Assembly (NCBI RefSeq): GCF_021233355.1
Contig: NZ_CP089507.1
Span: forward strand, 1,302,001 to 1,366,000
DNA length: 64,000 nt
DNA from: Luteimonas fraxinea
GTDB lineage: Bacteria; Pseudomonadota; Gammaproteobacteria; Xanthomonadales; Xanthomonadaceae
Direction of reading: 5' to 3'
A program made the translations under genes and the position numbers. Shown here one piece after another: positions 1 through 7,734 of this stretch. The notes under the pieces are model-generated. The model was not told where the DNA came from and made no database searches. It saw only the letters and a program-made list of their open reading frames with translations. How positions within the stretch are numbered: position 1 is the stretch's first letter; the number at the start of each line of letters is the position of its first letter.

Positions 1-465
1 GCCGACGGGCACGGCTCGATCACCGCGTTCTACACCGTACTCACCGAAGGCGACGACCAGCAGGAACCGATCGCCGACGCCTCACGCGCGATCCTCGACG
101 GCCACATCGTGCTGACGCGTCGCATCGCCGAGTCCGGCCAGTACCCGGCGATCGACATCGAACAGTCGGTTAGCCGCGTGATGCAGGACATCACCGACGC
201 GCCGTGGCGCGAGCGCATCCGCAAGCTCAAGCGCCTGATGGCAGCGCACGGCGCGCAGCGCGATCTGATCGCGATCGGTGCCTACCAGCGCGGCAGCGAT
301 CCGACCGTCGACGAAGCCCTGCAGCGCTGGCCCGCGATCCAGCATTTCCTCGGCCAGGACGTGCGCGAATCCGCCGACGTGCCAGCCAGCCGCGACGCAC
401 TCGCACGCCTGCTCGATGACGCCGCCGGTCAACCCTTTCCGCTCAACCCGACCCACGGGACCTGA
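1..465 (+). CDS. fliI: Flagellum-specific ATPase FliI, C-terminal part (5' end outside window)
   Basis: The reading frame is open from the first base and ends at a TGA at 463-465, giving 154 visible residues. It begins with ADGHGSITAFYTVLTEGDD, the conserved segment after the catalytic core of FliI/YscN export ATPases, followed by the DASRAILDGHIVL stretch shared with F1-ATPase-like subunits. FliI hydrolyses ATP at the base of the flagellar export gate and works with FliH and FliJ. The stop lies 5 nt before fliJ, so the genes are cotranscribed. The Walker motifs lie outside the window. Identity is very secure from sequence and neighbours. Confidence 0.95.
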   Translation, partial: ADGHGSITAFYTVLTEGDDQQEPIADASRAILDGHIVLTRRIAESGQYPAIDIEQSVSRVMQDITDAPWRERIRKLKRLMAAHGAQRDLIAIGAYQRGSDPTVDEALQRWPAIQHFLGQDVRESADVPASRDALARLLDDAAGQPFPLNPTHGT

Positions 466-470
466 TCACC

Positions 471-917
471 ATGCGTTCGCAACGACTCGACCCGCTGATC
501 AAGGTGGTGCAACAGCGCCAGGACGAGGCCGCGCGCCGCGTCGCCGAGCGCGAGAAAGTGGTGCGCGAGCAACAGGATCGCCTCGAAGCGCTGCGCCGCT
601 ACGCCGACGAATACGCTGCGTCGCCCGGCTCGGTCAGCATCTCGCCGGCGCTGCTGGTCAACCGCATGGCGTTCCGCGAGCGCCTCAATGCCGCGGTCGT
701 GCAGCAGGCCGGCATCGTCGATCACAGCCGCCAGGTCAGCGATGTCGAACGCGCGCGTCTGATGCTCGCCAGCCGCGAAACGCTGGTGCTGGAAAAGCTC
801 GCCGACAGTTACCGCGCGCAGGAAGCCAAGGTCGAACAGGCCAAGGCCCAGCGCGAACTCGACGAGATCGGCGGCCGCCGTCCGCGCAACGCCGCGACCG
901 CGGAGGACGTGGCATGA
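471..917 (+). CDS. fliJ: Flagellar export chaperone/ATPase stalk protein FliJ
   Basis: The product has 148 residues, the usual FliJ length. It is almost wholly charged and helical, and is predicted to form the two-helix coiled coil typical of FliJ. Basic and acidic heptads start at residue 1 (RLDPLIKVVQQRQDEAARRV) and Gly and Pro are nearly absent before the last 15 residues. FliJ sits in the centre of the FliI hexamer and links it to FlhA. The ATG follows the fliI stop by 5 nt, and the stop overlaps the fliK start (ATGA). The call rests on length, helicity and position, since FliJ sequences are poorly conserved. Confidence 0.9.
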   Translation: MRSQRLDPLIKVVQQRQDEAARRVAEREKVVREQQDRLEALRRYADEYAASPGSVSISPALLVNRMAFRERLNAAVVQQAGIVDHSRQVSDVERARLMLASRETLVLEKLADSYRAQEAKVEQAKAQRELDEIGGRRPRNAATAEDVA

Positions 918-2197
918 GCGGCTCGTCGCCCCTGCATCTCTTCGCCGCGACACCGGCGGTCGCCGCGACTGCTACGCCCGCACGTACCGGCGTCGCGCCG
1001 GACGCGATCGGCACCGATTTCGCACGCGTCGCGGCCGATCTCGCAGCCGCCCTGCAGATGGGTGGTGATGCGCCGACCACGCGCCCCGTTCCCGTCGACC
1101 CGAATGCCCCCATGAACCCGATGCTGACCGCCGGCGGCCCGTCGCCGCTCGTGCAACCCGGTGTGCCGACGACGCGACACGCGACGCCGATCGAAGCGCG
1201 GCTCGATGCGCGTCTGGTCGTGCCTATGGAGACCGCGGCGATCGATCCCGCATTGCTCGCGCTGCCGACAGATGCCGCCGCGTTGCTGCCGACGCTGCCG
1301 CAAATGAGTGAGCGCGATGTCGTCGCCGTGTCGCCGGACGATACGCTGTCGCAGCAGATGTTCGCCTTGCTGTCCGGCCTCGCGCCGCCGACTGCGCCCG
1401 TTGAATCGACGCCAGCGACCGACGCAGCCGATCTGCTCGCCGGCATGCGCGCACCCGTATTGCCCGCGCAGGCGCTGCCGATCGCGAACGCACCCCCCGC
1501 CGCGACACCCGATGCCGGTGCAGGCGCGATCGATCTGTCATCGCTGCTGTCCGAACTGCCCGCGATGCCGCGCGCGAACGAAACCGCTGCGGTTGCTGCA
1601 CCGATCGCAGCTGCGACGGCAGCGCAGATCGCACTCGCCGCATCGCAGGATGTCGAACGCGAAGATGCCGGCGCGATCGATGGCCTCGAGTCGCTGCCGC
1701 CCGGCGTTCCGCTCGCCGTACACGGCTCCACCCGCGGACCCAGCGCGCCGTCGACGGTGATGCCGCCGGTACAGATGCCCACCGACCTCGACGCCGGCTT
1801 CGACGACGCCCTCGGCGCCCGCGTGGCCTGGGCCGCGGAGCAGAAACTCGGTCATGCCGAGATCCGCCTCAATCCCGAACACCTGGGCCGCATCGATCTG
1901 AAGATCCAGCTCGACGGCACCCGCGTCTCGGCCGAATTCGCCAGCGCCAACGCCGACGTACGCCAGGCGCTGGAAGCGACGTTGCCGAAACTGCGCGAGA
2001 TGCTCGGTCAGCATGGCCTGCAGCTCGGTCAGGCCGATGTCGGCCAGCGCCAGCAGAACGCACCGCAGTCGCAGGGGCAGAGTGCCTTGGGCTTCGGCGG
2101 TACCGGCTTCGGCGATGAGGGCGCGAGCGCGAATGTCGCGACATCGACGCCGGCGCCGGTGCTGCGCAATCGCGGGTTGCTGGACGAGTACGCCTGA
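914..2197 (+). CDS. fliK: Flagellar hook-length control protein FliK
   Basis: The product has 427 residues. The ATG at 914 overlaps the fliJ stop in an ATGA junction; the frame is open further upstream but that part shadows fliI/fliJ. Residues 1 to about 290 are low-complexity Ala/Pro/Thr/Asp-rich, as expected of the secreted molecular ruler. Residues about 295-375 form the conserved hook-length switch domain (Flg_hook), with RLNPEHLGRIDLKI and a following region that reads ADVRQALEATLPKLREML. The tail is Gln/Gly-rich. FliK is exported during hook assembly and switches FlhB specificity. It is the last gene before the REP/RAYT insertion, so the transcript probably ends or is interrupted here. 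Confidence 0.93.
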   Translation: MSGSSPLHLFAATPAVAATATPARTGVAPDAIGTDFARVAADLAAALQMGGDAPTTRPVPVDPNAPMNPMLTAGGPSPLVQPGVPTTRHATPIEARLDARLVVPMETAAIDPALLALPTDAAALLPTLPQMSERDVVAVSPDDTLSQQMFALLSGLAPPTAPVESTPATDAADLLAGMRAPVLPAQALPIANAPPAATPDAGAGAIDLSSLLSELPAMPRANETAAVAAPIAAATAAQIALAASQDVEREDAGAIDGLESLPPGVPLAVHGSTRGPSAPSTVMPPVQMPTDLDAGFDDALGARVAWAAEQKLGHAEIRLNPEHLGRIDLKIQLDGTRVSAEFASANADVRQALEATLPKLREMLGQHGLQLGQADVGQRQQNAPQSQGQSALGFGGTGFGDEGASANVATSTPAPVLRNRGLLDEYA

Positions 2198-2223
2198 GTT
2201 TCGCATCACTGCGAGATGGCATT

Positions 2224-2254
2224 GATGGGTTTCGCTGCGCTCTACCCATCCTAC
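2224..2254. repeat. REP palindrome, copy 1 (paired with copy 2)
   Basis: This 31-nt unit starts GATGGGTTTCGC and ends CATCCTAC. It is internally palindromic at its ends (GATGGGT/ACCCATC). Its exact 31/31 reverse complement lies at 2275-2305 after a 20-nt spacer, so the two units together form a long hairpin. Read on the minus strand the unit starts with GTAG, as in the GTAG-type REPs of Stenotrophomonas. The pair lies downstream of fliK and could also end its transcript. Confidence 0.9.
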
Positions 2255-2862
2255 GGTCGCGCCGCCATGCCTTTGTAGGATGGGTAGAGCGCAGCGAAAC
2301 CCATCACCTGCAAACCGGAACGGCCAAGCTGTTTCCGTTCGCCAGAATTGTTCGCGTCGGATGCATCTCCCGCCCAGCTAGGTGGCAGGACGCCGCGCCG
2401 CACATATCGATGGAAGCTCGACCACGGCCAATCCACGACACACGCCACGTGTCCGTGCTTCACCGGATTGAAATGGATGTAATCGACATGGCGCATGAAA
2501 TCCGTCTCGTCCCGGATTCGGTGCTCCCAATACCGACGCTGCCAGACGCCACGCTCGCCAGCCGACGCCCGGCTCCGTGATCGAGGCTCACCCGCATCGA
2601 GGCCCCGCGAGAACGCTGCCTTGATCAGTCGCCAACGCAGCGGATAGTCCGCATCGTCTGCCGGCAGGGTCCAGATCGCGTGGAGATGGTCCGGCAGCAC
2701 CACGATCGACTCGATCTTGAAGGGATGCCGTTCGCGAACGGATGCGAACGCAGCTCTGAGCACGGCGATCCGCTCGACGAGCAGGCGTTGCCGCCGATCG
2801 GCGAGATTGACCGTGAAGAACCAGGTGGCGCCTGGCGTGTGATCGCGTCGGTAGCGGGTCAT
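2251..2862 (-). mobile_element. REP-associated tyrosine transposase (RAYT)
   Basis: The product has 203 residues and belongs to the Y1_Tnp/IS200-like superfamily of single-strand DNA transposases that handle REP palindromes. The HUH-type motif is PDHLHAIW (His59, His61) and the catalytic-tyrosine segment is VDYIHFNPVKHG (Tyr128). WPWSSFHRY near residue 145 is also typical. The gene is bracketed by REP units at 2224-2305 and 2884-2914. Its last 15-20 residues are encoded by the REP repeat itself, so the original C terminus may have been shorter. It lies antisense to the flagellar genes, between fliK and fliL. The catalytic residues are intact, so it may be active, although RAYTs are normally single-copy and do not form insertion sequences of their own. 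Confidence 0.9.
2275..2305. repeat. REP palindrome, copy 2 (inverted)
   Basis: This is the perfect reverse complement of the unit at 2224-2254. It lies inside the 3' end of the RAYT reading frame and encodes part of its last residues (VMGFAALYPSY). It forms the downstream REP boundary of the RAYT gene. Confidence 0.9.
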
Positions 2863-2883
2863 CCTTGACCTCGGGCTCCAGGT

Positions 2884-2914
2884 GATGGGTTTCGCTGCGC
2901 TCGACCCATCCTAC
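2884..2914. repeat. REP palindrome, copy 3, upstream side of RAYT
   Basis: This 31-nt unit is in the same orientation as the one at 2224-2254 and differs from it by one base (CTCGACCC instead of CTCTACCC). It lies just upstream of the RAYT start codon, so the transposase gene sits inside a REP-bounded cassette. Confidence 0.88.
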
Positions 2915-2968
2915 GAATAGCGCACCCGCGGGGCTGTCGGCTTTCCGGCAGCCGCCATGTCGGCGCCC

Positions 2969-2984
2969 CGGCACACGCCTTGCA
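2969..2984 (+). promoter_or_regulatory. Sigma-54 (RpoN) -24/-12 promoter of the fliL operon
   Basis: The sequence CGGCAC-ACGCC-TTGCA matches the sigma-54 consensus (TGGCAC-N5-TTGCA) at every key position except the first T. The invariant GG and GC are correctly spaced. Transcription would start near 2996, just ahead of a CCGGAG ribosome site at 3003-3008 and the GTG at 3016. RpoN/FleQ control of fliL-type operons is known in Pseudomonas and Xanthomonas; its use here is inferred. Confidence 0.75.
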
Positions 2985-3015
2985 TCCGGTAGACATCCAT
3001 CTCCGGAGTCGTCCC

Positions 3016-3513
3016 GTGTCCGCTGCCCCTGCCCAACCGTCCGCCCCCAAGAAGAAGAGCAAGCTGCCGTTGATCATCGGCGCGGTGGTGCTGCTGGCCG
3101 GTGGTGCCGGCGGTGGCTGGTGGTGGACCCAGCACAACGCGCCAGCGCATGCGCCCGAAGGCGAAGCGGCTGCTGCGGCGACGCCTGCCAAGGCCGCGGC
3201 GACCTACTTCGCGCTCGATCCCTCCTTCGTCGTCAATCTCGCCGACACCGACGCGACCCGCTTTCTGCAGGCCGACGTGCAGGTAATGACGCGCGATGCC
3301 AAGACGCATGCGGCCATCGAGGCGCAGGCGCCGGCGATCCGCAACCGTCTGCTGCTGCTGTTCGGTCAGCAGACCGCCGCGCAGCTCGGCCAGCGCAGCG
3401 GCAAGGAACGCCTGCAGGAGCAGGGCCTGGCCGAAGTGCGCAAGCTGCTGCGCGAGGAAGGCCAGCCGGACAAGGCCGAGGCCGTCATCTTCACCAGTCT
3501 GGTCGTGCAGTGA
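3016..3513 (+). CDS. fliL: Flagellar basal body-associated protein FliL
   Basis: The product has 165 residues from the GTG at 3016. That start is preceded by CCGGAG at 7 nt, whereas the TTG at 2980 lies inside the -12 promoter element and can be excluded. A Lys-rich cytoplasmic head (PKKKSKLP) precedes one transmembrane helix (residues about 19-38, with GGAGGGWWW at its end). A periplasmic domain follows with YFALDPSFVVNL and a C-terminal FTSLVVQ, both typical of FliL. FliL surrounds the stator units at the motor and supports torque. Its stop overlaps the fliM start (TGATG). Confidence 0.93.
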   Translation: MSAAPAQPSAPKKKSKLPLIIGAVVLLAGGAGGGWWWTQHNAPAHAPEGEAAAAATPAKAAATYFALDPSFVVNLADTDATRFLQADVQVMTRDAKTHAAIEAQAPAIRNRLLLLFGQQTAAQLGQRSGKERLQEQGLAEVRKLLREEGQPDKAEAVIFTSLVVQ

Positions 3514-4529
3514 TGAGCAACGAGCTGCTGTCGCAGGACGAGATCGACGCGCTGCTGCACGGCGTCGACAGCGGCGCGGTGGGCACCGATGCGCCGGCGG
3601 CGCCGGGCGAAGTGCGTCCCTACGATTTCGCCCGCCAGGGCCGCGTGGTGCGGGGCCGCCTGCCGGGTCTGGACGCGGTCAACGAACGCTTCGCGCTGGC
3701 CTTCAAGGTCGGCCTGTTCAACCTGCTGCGGCGCTCGTGCGAACTCACGATCCGCGGCGTCGACGTGGTGCGCTTCGACGAGTACATGCACTCGCTGCCG
3801 CAGCCGGCGAACCTCAACGTGATCCAGGCGCGGCCACTGCGCGGCAATGCGCTGGTGGTGTTCGAACCGCGGCTGGTGTTCACCGTGGTCGACAACTTCT
3901 TCGGCGGCGGCGGGCGTTTCCCGGCCAAGGTCGCCGAGCGCGAGTTCACGCCGACCGAGCAGCGCATCGTGCAGCTGATGCTGCGCCAGGTGTTCTCCGA
4001 CATGACGACCGCCTGGCTGCCCGTGCAGGCGCTGGAATTCACCCACACCGGCACCGAGAGCAATCCGCTGCAGGTCGAACTGATCGACCCGCGCGACCAC
4101 ATCGTCATCAGCCGTTTCAGCATCGCGCTCGACGGCGGCGGCGGCGATCTGCACATCGCCCTGCCCTACAAGATGCTCGAACCGCTGCGCGACCACCTCG
4201 AGGCCACTGGCCCGCGCCGCCAGCGCAGCGATTCCGACGAGACCTGGGCGCGGCACCTGCGCGCGGGCGTCGAAGCCGCGGCGCTGGAGCTCAGCGTGTC
4301 GCTGGCGCATCGCCAGATCAGCCTGCGTGAACTCTCGCGACTGAAAGTCGGCGACGTGATCCCGATCGAGCTGGCACGCCCCGTGCAGATGGAGGTCGAG
4401 TCGACGCCGATGTTCGAAGGCGAGTTCGGCACCCACAACGGCTTCAACGCATTGAAGGTCACCCAGCTGAAGTTTCCGCAGGTGATCCCGTCCAACGATT
4501 CCCACGAGTTCCAGGCCGCGACCCCATGA
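3513..4529 (+). CDS. fliM: Flagellar motor switch protein FliM
   Basis: The product has 338 residues. The ATG at 3513 overlaps the fliL stop. The N terminus carries the CheY-binding peptide LLSQDEIDALLHGV. The middle CheC-like domain contains the FFGGGGRFP segment, and the C-terminal SpoA domain carries LKVGDVIPIELARPV and the NGFNALKVTQ end. FliM forms the middle ring of the C-ring, receives CheY-P and binds FliG and FliN. The ATGA overlap with fliN indicates coupled translation. Confidence 0.97.
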   Translation: MSNELLSQDEIDALLHGVDSGAVGTDAPAAPGEVRPYDFARQGRVVRGRLPGLDAVNERFALAFKVGLFNLLRRSCELTIRGVDVVRFDEYMHSLPQPANLNVIQARPLRGNALVVFEPRLVFTVVDNFFGGGGRFPAKVAEREFTPTEQRIVQLMLRQVFSDMTTAWLPVQALEFTHTGTESNPLQVELIDPRDHIVISRFSIALDGGGGDLHIALPYKMLEPLRDHLEATGPRRQRSDSDETWARHLRAGVEAAALELSVSLAHRQISLRELSRLKVGDVIPIELARPVQMEVESTPMFEGEFGTHNGFNALKVTQLKFPQVIPSNDSHEFQAATP

Positions 4530-4858
4530 GCACCGACACCGCCACCACCGCCGCGTTCGATCCGCTGACCGCCGAGGCCGCTGCCGCGCCCGCGGGCGAT
4601 CTGAATCTCGACGTCATCCTCGACGTGCCGGTGCAGCTTTCGCTCGAAGTCGGCCGCACCCGCATGCCGATCCGCAACCTGCTGCAGCTCACCCCGGGCG
4701 CCGTGGTCGAACTGGAACGCGCAGCCGGCGAGCCGCTCGACGTCTACGTCAACGGCACGCTGATCGCGCACGGCGAAGTCGTCGTCGTCAACGACCGCTT
4801 CGGCGTGCGCCTGACCGACGTGGTCAGTCCGGCCGAGCGCATCAAGCGCCTGAAGTGA
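4526..4858 (+). CDS. fliN: Flagellar motor switch protein FliN
   Basis: The product has 110 residues and one SpoA domain, with LDVPVQLSLEVGRTRMPI at residues about 30-47 and NDRFGVRLTDVVSPAERIKRL at the end. FliN forms the base of the C-ring and docks FliH during export. It lacks the long N-terminal extension seen in some FliN/FliY proteins. The start overlaps the fliM stop and the stop overlaps the fliO GTG. Confidence 0.97.
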   Translation: MSTDTATTAAFDPLTAEAAAAPAGDLNLDVILDVPVQLSLEVGRTRMPIRNLLQLTPGAVVELERAAGEPLDVYVNGTLIAHGEVVVVNDRFGVRLTDVVSPAERIKRLK

Positions 4859-5481
4859 CCGCGATGACCAGCGCCCTCGCCGCCCACGCCACGCTCGCCG
4901 CGGCGCAGGCACCGGTCACGATCGGCGCTGCGTCCACAGCCGATGCGGCTGTCGATCCATCTCCAGCACCCGCAACCGCTTTCGGCGTCGATGCCTTCGT
5001 CGTCGACATGCCCGGCCCTGCCGCGCCGGCCACTGCGATCGGCGCGCAGGCGATCACTGCGACGCCCGCCGTCGCGCAGCCGCTCGGGCGTCCGTCGACG
5101 GAGAAAACCGCGCAGGTCGCGACGCCCGGCAGCGCGACGCCGGTTGCGTCCGCGAGCAGCGCCGGCAGCATCGGTGGCGCGGTCCTTGCACTGGTCCTCG
5201 TCGTGGGCCTGATCGTGGCGCTGGGCTGGTTCGCCCGGCGCATGCCGGGCATCGGCGGCGCCAGCAATCCGGCGCTCCGCGTGCTCGGTTCGCTGTCGCT
5301 CGGCCCGCGCGAACGCGTGGTGGTGATCGCCGTCGGCGACACCCAGCTGCTCGTGGGCACCGGCGCCACCGGGACCCGCGTGCTGCACACGCTCGACACG
5401 CCCCTGCCGGTGCCCGAAGCGAAGCCGACGCCGGTCTTCGCCCAGGTGCTCGCCCAACAGTTCGGAAAGAAGAAGCCGTGA
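4855..5481 (+). CDS. fliO: Flagellar biosynthesis protein FliO
   Basis: The product has 208 residues from the GTG at 4855 that overlaps the fliN stop; an ATG at 4864 is an alternative. A poorly conserved Ala/Pro/Thr-rich segment of about 95 residues, probably periplasmic, precedes the transmembrane helix (GGAVLALVLVVGLIVALGW). The conserved cytoplasmic FliO domain follows, with LGSLSLGPRERVVVIAVGD and QLLVGTGATG. FliO is a scaffold for FliP assembly in the export gate. The N-terminal part is longer than in enteric FliO, as in pseudomonads. Confidence 0.92.
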   Translation: MTAMTSALAAHATLAAAQAPVTIGAASTADAAVDPSPAPATAFGVDAFVVDMPGPAAPATAIGAQAITATPAVAQPLGRPSTEKTAQVATPGSATPVASASSAGSIGGAVLALVLVVGLIVALGWFARRMPGIGGASNPALRVLGSLSLGPRERVVVIAVGDTQLLVGTGATGTRVLHTLDTPLPVPEAKPTPVFAQVLAQQFGKKKP

Positions 5482-6320
5482 TCAGCGCCACGTTCCGCAC
5501 CCGCATCGCCACGCTGCTGCTCGGCGCGCTGCTGCCCTTCGCCGGCAGCGCGCTCGCGCAGACCGCGCCGTCGCCCATGCCGGCACCGATCGCCGCGCCC
5601 GCGATTCCCGACAGCGGCGCGCCCGGCTTCGCCGATCTCGCCACACAGTCGATGCCGGCAGTGACCGTCGGTCAGGTCGGCGGCGAGACGGTCAGCATGC
5701 CGCTGCAGGTGCTGGCGCTGATGACCGGCATCACCTTGCTGCCGGCCGCGCTGCTGGGCATGACCGCGTTCACCCGCATCATCATCGTGCTGGGCCTGCT
5801 GCGGCAGGCACTGGGCACCGGTCAGACCCCGAGCAACCAGGTGCTGCTGGCGCTGGCGCTGTTTCTCACCTTCATGGTGATGACGCCGGTGTTCGACGCC
5901 TCGTGGAGCGCGGGCATTGCGCCTTACCTCGACGGCACCCTGGATTTCCGCAGCGCCTGGGCCGCGGCCAGCGACCCGTTCCGCGGCTTCATGCTGGCGC
6001 AGGTGCGCGAAACCGATCTGATGACCTTTGCCGGTCTGTCCAACAGCGGTCCCTACAACAGCGCCGAAGACGTGCCGTTCGGCGTGCTCGCCGCGTCGTT
6101 CCTGACCAGCGAACTGAAGACCGCGTTCGAGATCGCGTTCCTGATCTTCATTCCGTTCGTGATCATCGATCTCGTCGTCGCCAGCGTGCTGATGTCGATG
6201 GGCATGATGATGATGTCCCCGATGCTGATCTCCGCCCCGTTCAAGATCCTGCTGTTCGTGCTGGTCGACGGCTGGGTGCTGGTCGTCGGCTCGCTCGCCG
6301 CCAGCTTCAACGCGGTCTGA
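5478..6320 (+). CDS. fliP: Flagellar export gate protein FliP
   Basis: The product has 280 residues from a GTG overlapping the fliO stop. A cleavable signal peptide (ALLPFAGSALAQ) is followed by a Pro/Ala-rich stretch and then the FliP family core. The core includes MTAFTRIIIVLGLLRQALG, the FLTFMVMTPVF helix, and MSMGMMMMSPMLISAPFKI near the C terminus. FliP forms the pentameric core of the export gate with FliQ and FliR. The gene lies 4 nt before fliQ. Confidence 0.97.
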   Translation: MISATFRTRIATLLLGALLPFAGSALAQTAPSPMPAPIAAPAIPDSGAPGFADLATQSMPAVTVGQVGGETVSMPLQVLALMTGITLLPAALLGMTAFTRIIIVLGLLRQALGTGQTPSNQVLLALALFLTFMVMTPVFDASWSAGIAPYLDGTLDFRSAWAAASDPFRGFMLAQVRETDLMTFAGLSNSGPYNSAEDVPFGVLAASFLTSELKTAFEIAFLIFIPFVIIDLVVASVLMSMGMMMMSPMLISAPFKILLFVLVDGWVLVVGSLAASFNAV

Positions 6321-6324
6321 TGCC

Positions 6325-6594
6325 ATGACCCCGGAAACCGCCCTCACCGAAATCTCCCGCGGCATGCAGATGGCGCTGGTCCTCGGCGGCCCGCCGCTGG
6401 TCGCGGTGCTGGCGATCGGCGTGATCGTCGGCATCCTGCAGGCCGCCACGCAAATCAACGAGCCGACGATCGCGTTCGTGCTCAAGGCGATCACGCTGGT
6501 CGCGACGTTCGCGCTCGTCGGGCATTTCCTGCTGGGGCGGATGGTGGCGTTCACGACGGAGCTGTTTCATCGGATTCCGCATTTGATCGGGTGA
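6325..6594 (+). CDS. fliQ: Flagellar export gate protein FliQ
   Basis: The product has 89 residues and two transmembrane helices (LGGPPLVAVLAIGVIVGILQ, and VATFALVGHFLLGRMVAF). QAATQINEPTIAFVLK between them is the family signature. FliQ packs around FliP/FliR in the export gate. The usual next gene, fliR, does not follow directly here but begins about 1.1 kb downstream after a repeat island. Confidence 0.97.
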   Translation: MTPETALTEISRGMQMALVLGGPPLVAVLAIGVIVGILQAATQINEPTIAFVLKAITLVATFALVGHFLLGRMVAFTTELFHRIPHLIG

Positions 6595-6689
6595 TTGGGT
6601 GCTGTCGCTCGACCTTTCCGGGGGTCGGATGCTTTCGTATGCTGAGTGAGTTGTCCTGGCGCTCTGCTCGACGCCTTTGCAAAACAGAG

Positions 6690-6867
6690 CTTTCGTCCGC
6701 TGACGCGGCCGAGTTCATTTCTTTTGGTTGACGCCAAAAGAAACGGAACCAAAGAAAAACGTCACCCCGACAAGTCCGAAACCCGCAGCTTTTGGCTCAC
6801 CGGGATTTTCCGACTCGGCATCCTGCCTCGGTCGGAAAACACCGCCCATCCATGGGCGGCGCCCTCC
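6690..6867. repeat. Left arm of a ~180-nt imperfect inverted repeat
   Basis: The arm runs from CTTTCGTCCGCTGACGCGG to GGGCGGCGCCCTCC. Read in reverse complement, the segment 7295-7474 matches it along its whole length with scattered substitutions. It contains a hairpin (CCGCCCAT at 6842-6849 against ATGGGCGG at 6852-6859) whose stem also varies in matched pairs in the other arm. Confidence 0.88.
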
Positions 6868-6924
6868 AGGTTTGCGGCTGTGGGAGCGCGTTGCGGACGG
6901 CGAGTGCCAGAGCAACAGCACGTC

Positions 6925-7002
<78 letters not shown>

Positions 7003-7068
7003 GAGCATGCGCGCACTGCGGCCGACCACCGGACCGAAACCTGAGATAGGAGCAGTACTGGCTCTTAA

Positions 7069-7173
7069 CCGTCATTCCCGCGCAGGCGGGAATCCAGGGA
7101 CTTTCGACCTTTCGAGCGGGTCGGGATTCCAGACGCAACGTCACATGGATTCCCGCTTTCGCGGGAATGACGG
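7069..7173. repeat. Small palindromic element with 28-nt inverted ends (MITE-like)
   Basis: Ends 7069-7096 and 7146-7173 are inverted repeats that match at 26 of 28 positions. Each end is itself a hairpin of the ATTCCC-N8-GGGAAT type, with GTCATTCC outside and GGAATCCA inside. A second member of the same design lies at 29133-29314. It resembles the widespread CGTCATTCCCGCGAAAGCG repeats and the Neisseria dRS3 motif, though homology cannot be shown from this window. Confidence 0.85.
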
Positions 7174-7294
7174 CAAGCGATGTAGGCGAACTAGCGCAAG
7201 CTTTGCACCATCTGCTGCAGCCAGAACCCACGCCACCTCGCACTCAGTCTGCTTTTTTGCTTTTCCATAGGCAGCCAGCCGCGCGAGCACACCC

Positions 7295-7474
7295 GGAGGG
7301 CGCCGCACATAGATGTGCGGCGTTTTTCGACCGAGGCACGATGCCGAGTCGGAAAATCCCGGTGGACCAAGAAGACGCGGGCTTCGGACTTATCGGGGAG
7401 ACGTTTTTCTTTGGTTCCGTTTCTTTTGGGGTCAACCAAAAGAAATGAACTCGGCCGCGTCAGCGGACGAAAGC
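7295..7474. repeat. Right arm of the ~180-nt imperfect inverted repeat
   Basis: This is the reverse-complement partner of 6690-6867. Its internal hairpin is CCGCACAT (7303-7310) against ATGTGCGG (7313-7320), a compensated change relative to the left arm. The outer end reads CAGCGGACGAAAGC. A shortened, diverged relative of this end occurs near 15420-15480, again just before a copy of the 50-nt repeat. Confidence 0.88.
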
Positions 7475-7550
7475 GTTTGATCTTGCAAATCTGCCGAACA
7501 CCGCCGAGCGCGGAACGCTCATGAGGTCGGCAACAGACCAGCGAGCACCT

Positions 7551-7600
7551 GCCCTCACCCGACGCGCTGTGCGCGTCGACCTCTCCCAGAGGGAGAGGTG
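7551..7600. repeat. 50-nt double-hairpin repeat, copy A
   Basis: The sequence reads GCCCTCACCCGACGCGC, a small hairpin (GACGCGC..GCGCGTC), then CCTCTCCC-A-GAGGGAGAGG. The copy at 15496-15545 matches at 47 of 50 positions. A third, more distant relative is at 55655-55690 in the opposite orientation. Confidence 0.88.
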
Positions 7601-7667
7601 CTGAAGCTCACAGCTCACAGCCCAAATCCCAAAGCCGGAGCGTCACAGCGCGAAGCCGGCACGCTCC

Positions 7668-7683
7668 CGGCACAAATCCTGCA
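7668..7683 (+). promoter_or_regulatory. Sigma-54-like -24/-12 promoter of fliR-flhB-flhA
   Basis: CGGCAC-AAATC-CTGCA keeps GG and GC at sigma-54 spacing, and four of five bases of the -12 box fit TTGCA. It lies 51 nt upstream of the fliR ATG and downstream of the repeat island, so fliR and following genes could be transcribed without reading through the repeats. Same arrangement as upstream of fliL. Confidence 0.6.
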
Positions 7684-7734
7684 TCCCGCCATCACGGCCC
7701 TCCCGCCGCGATCGCCCGGACCGCTCGACCCGCA

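Noticed and set aside
2588..2974. Minus-strand frame containing VGWVERSETHH upstream of the RAYT gene
   Set aside because: It is a translation of the REP unit and its flank. Such GWVERSETH peptides arise from this repeat in many genomes and have no start signal or family.
2980..3513. FliL start at TTG 2980
   Set aside because: The TTG lies in the -12 box of the sigma-54 promoter, ahead of the expected transcript start. The GTG at 3016 has a proper ribosome site.
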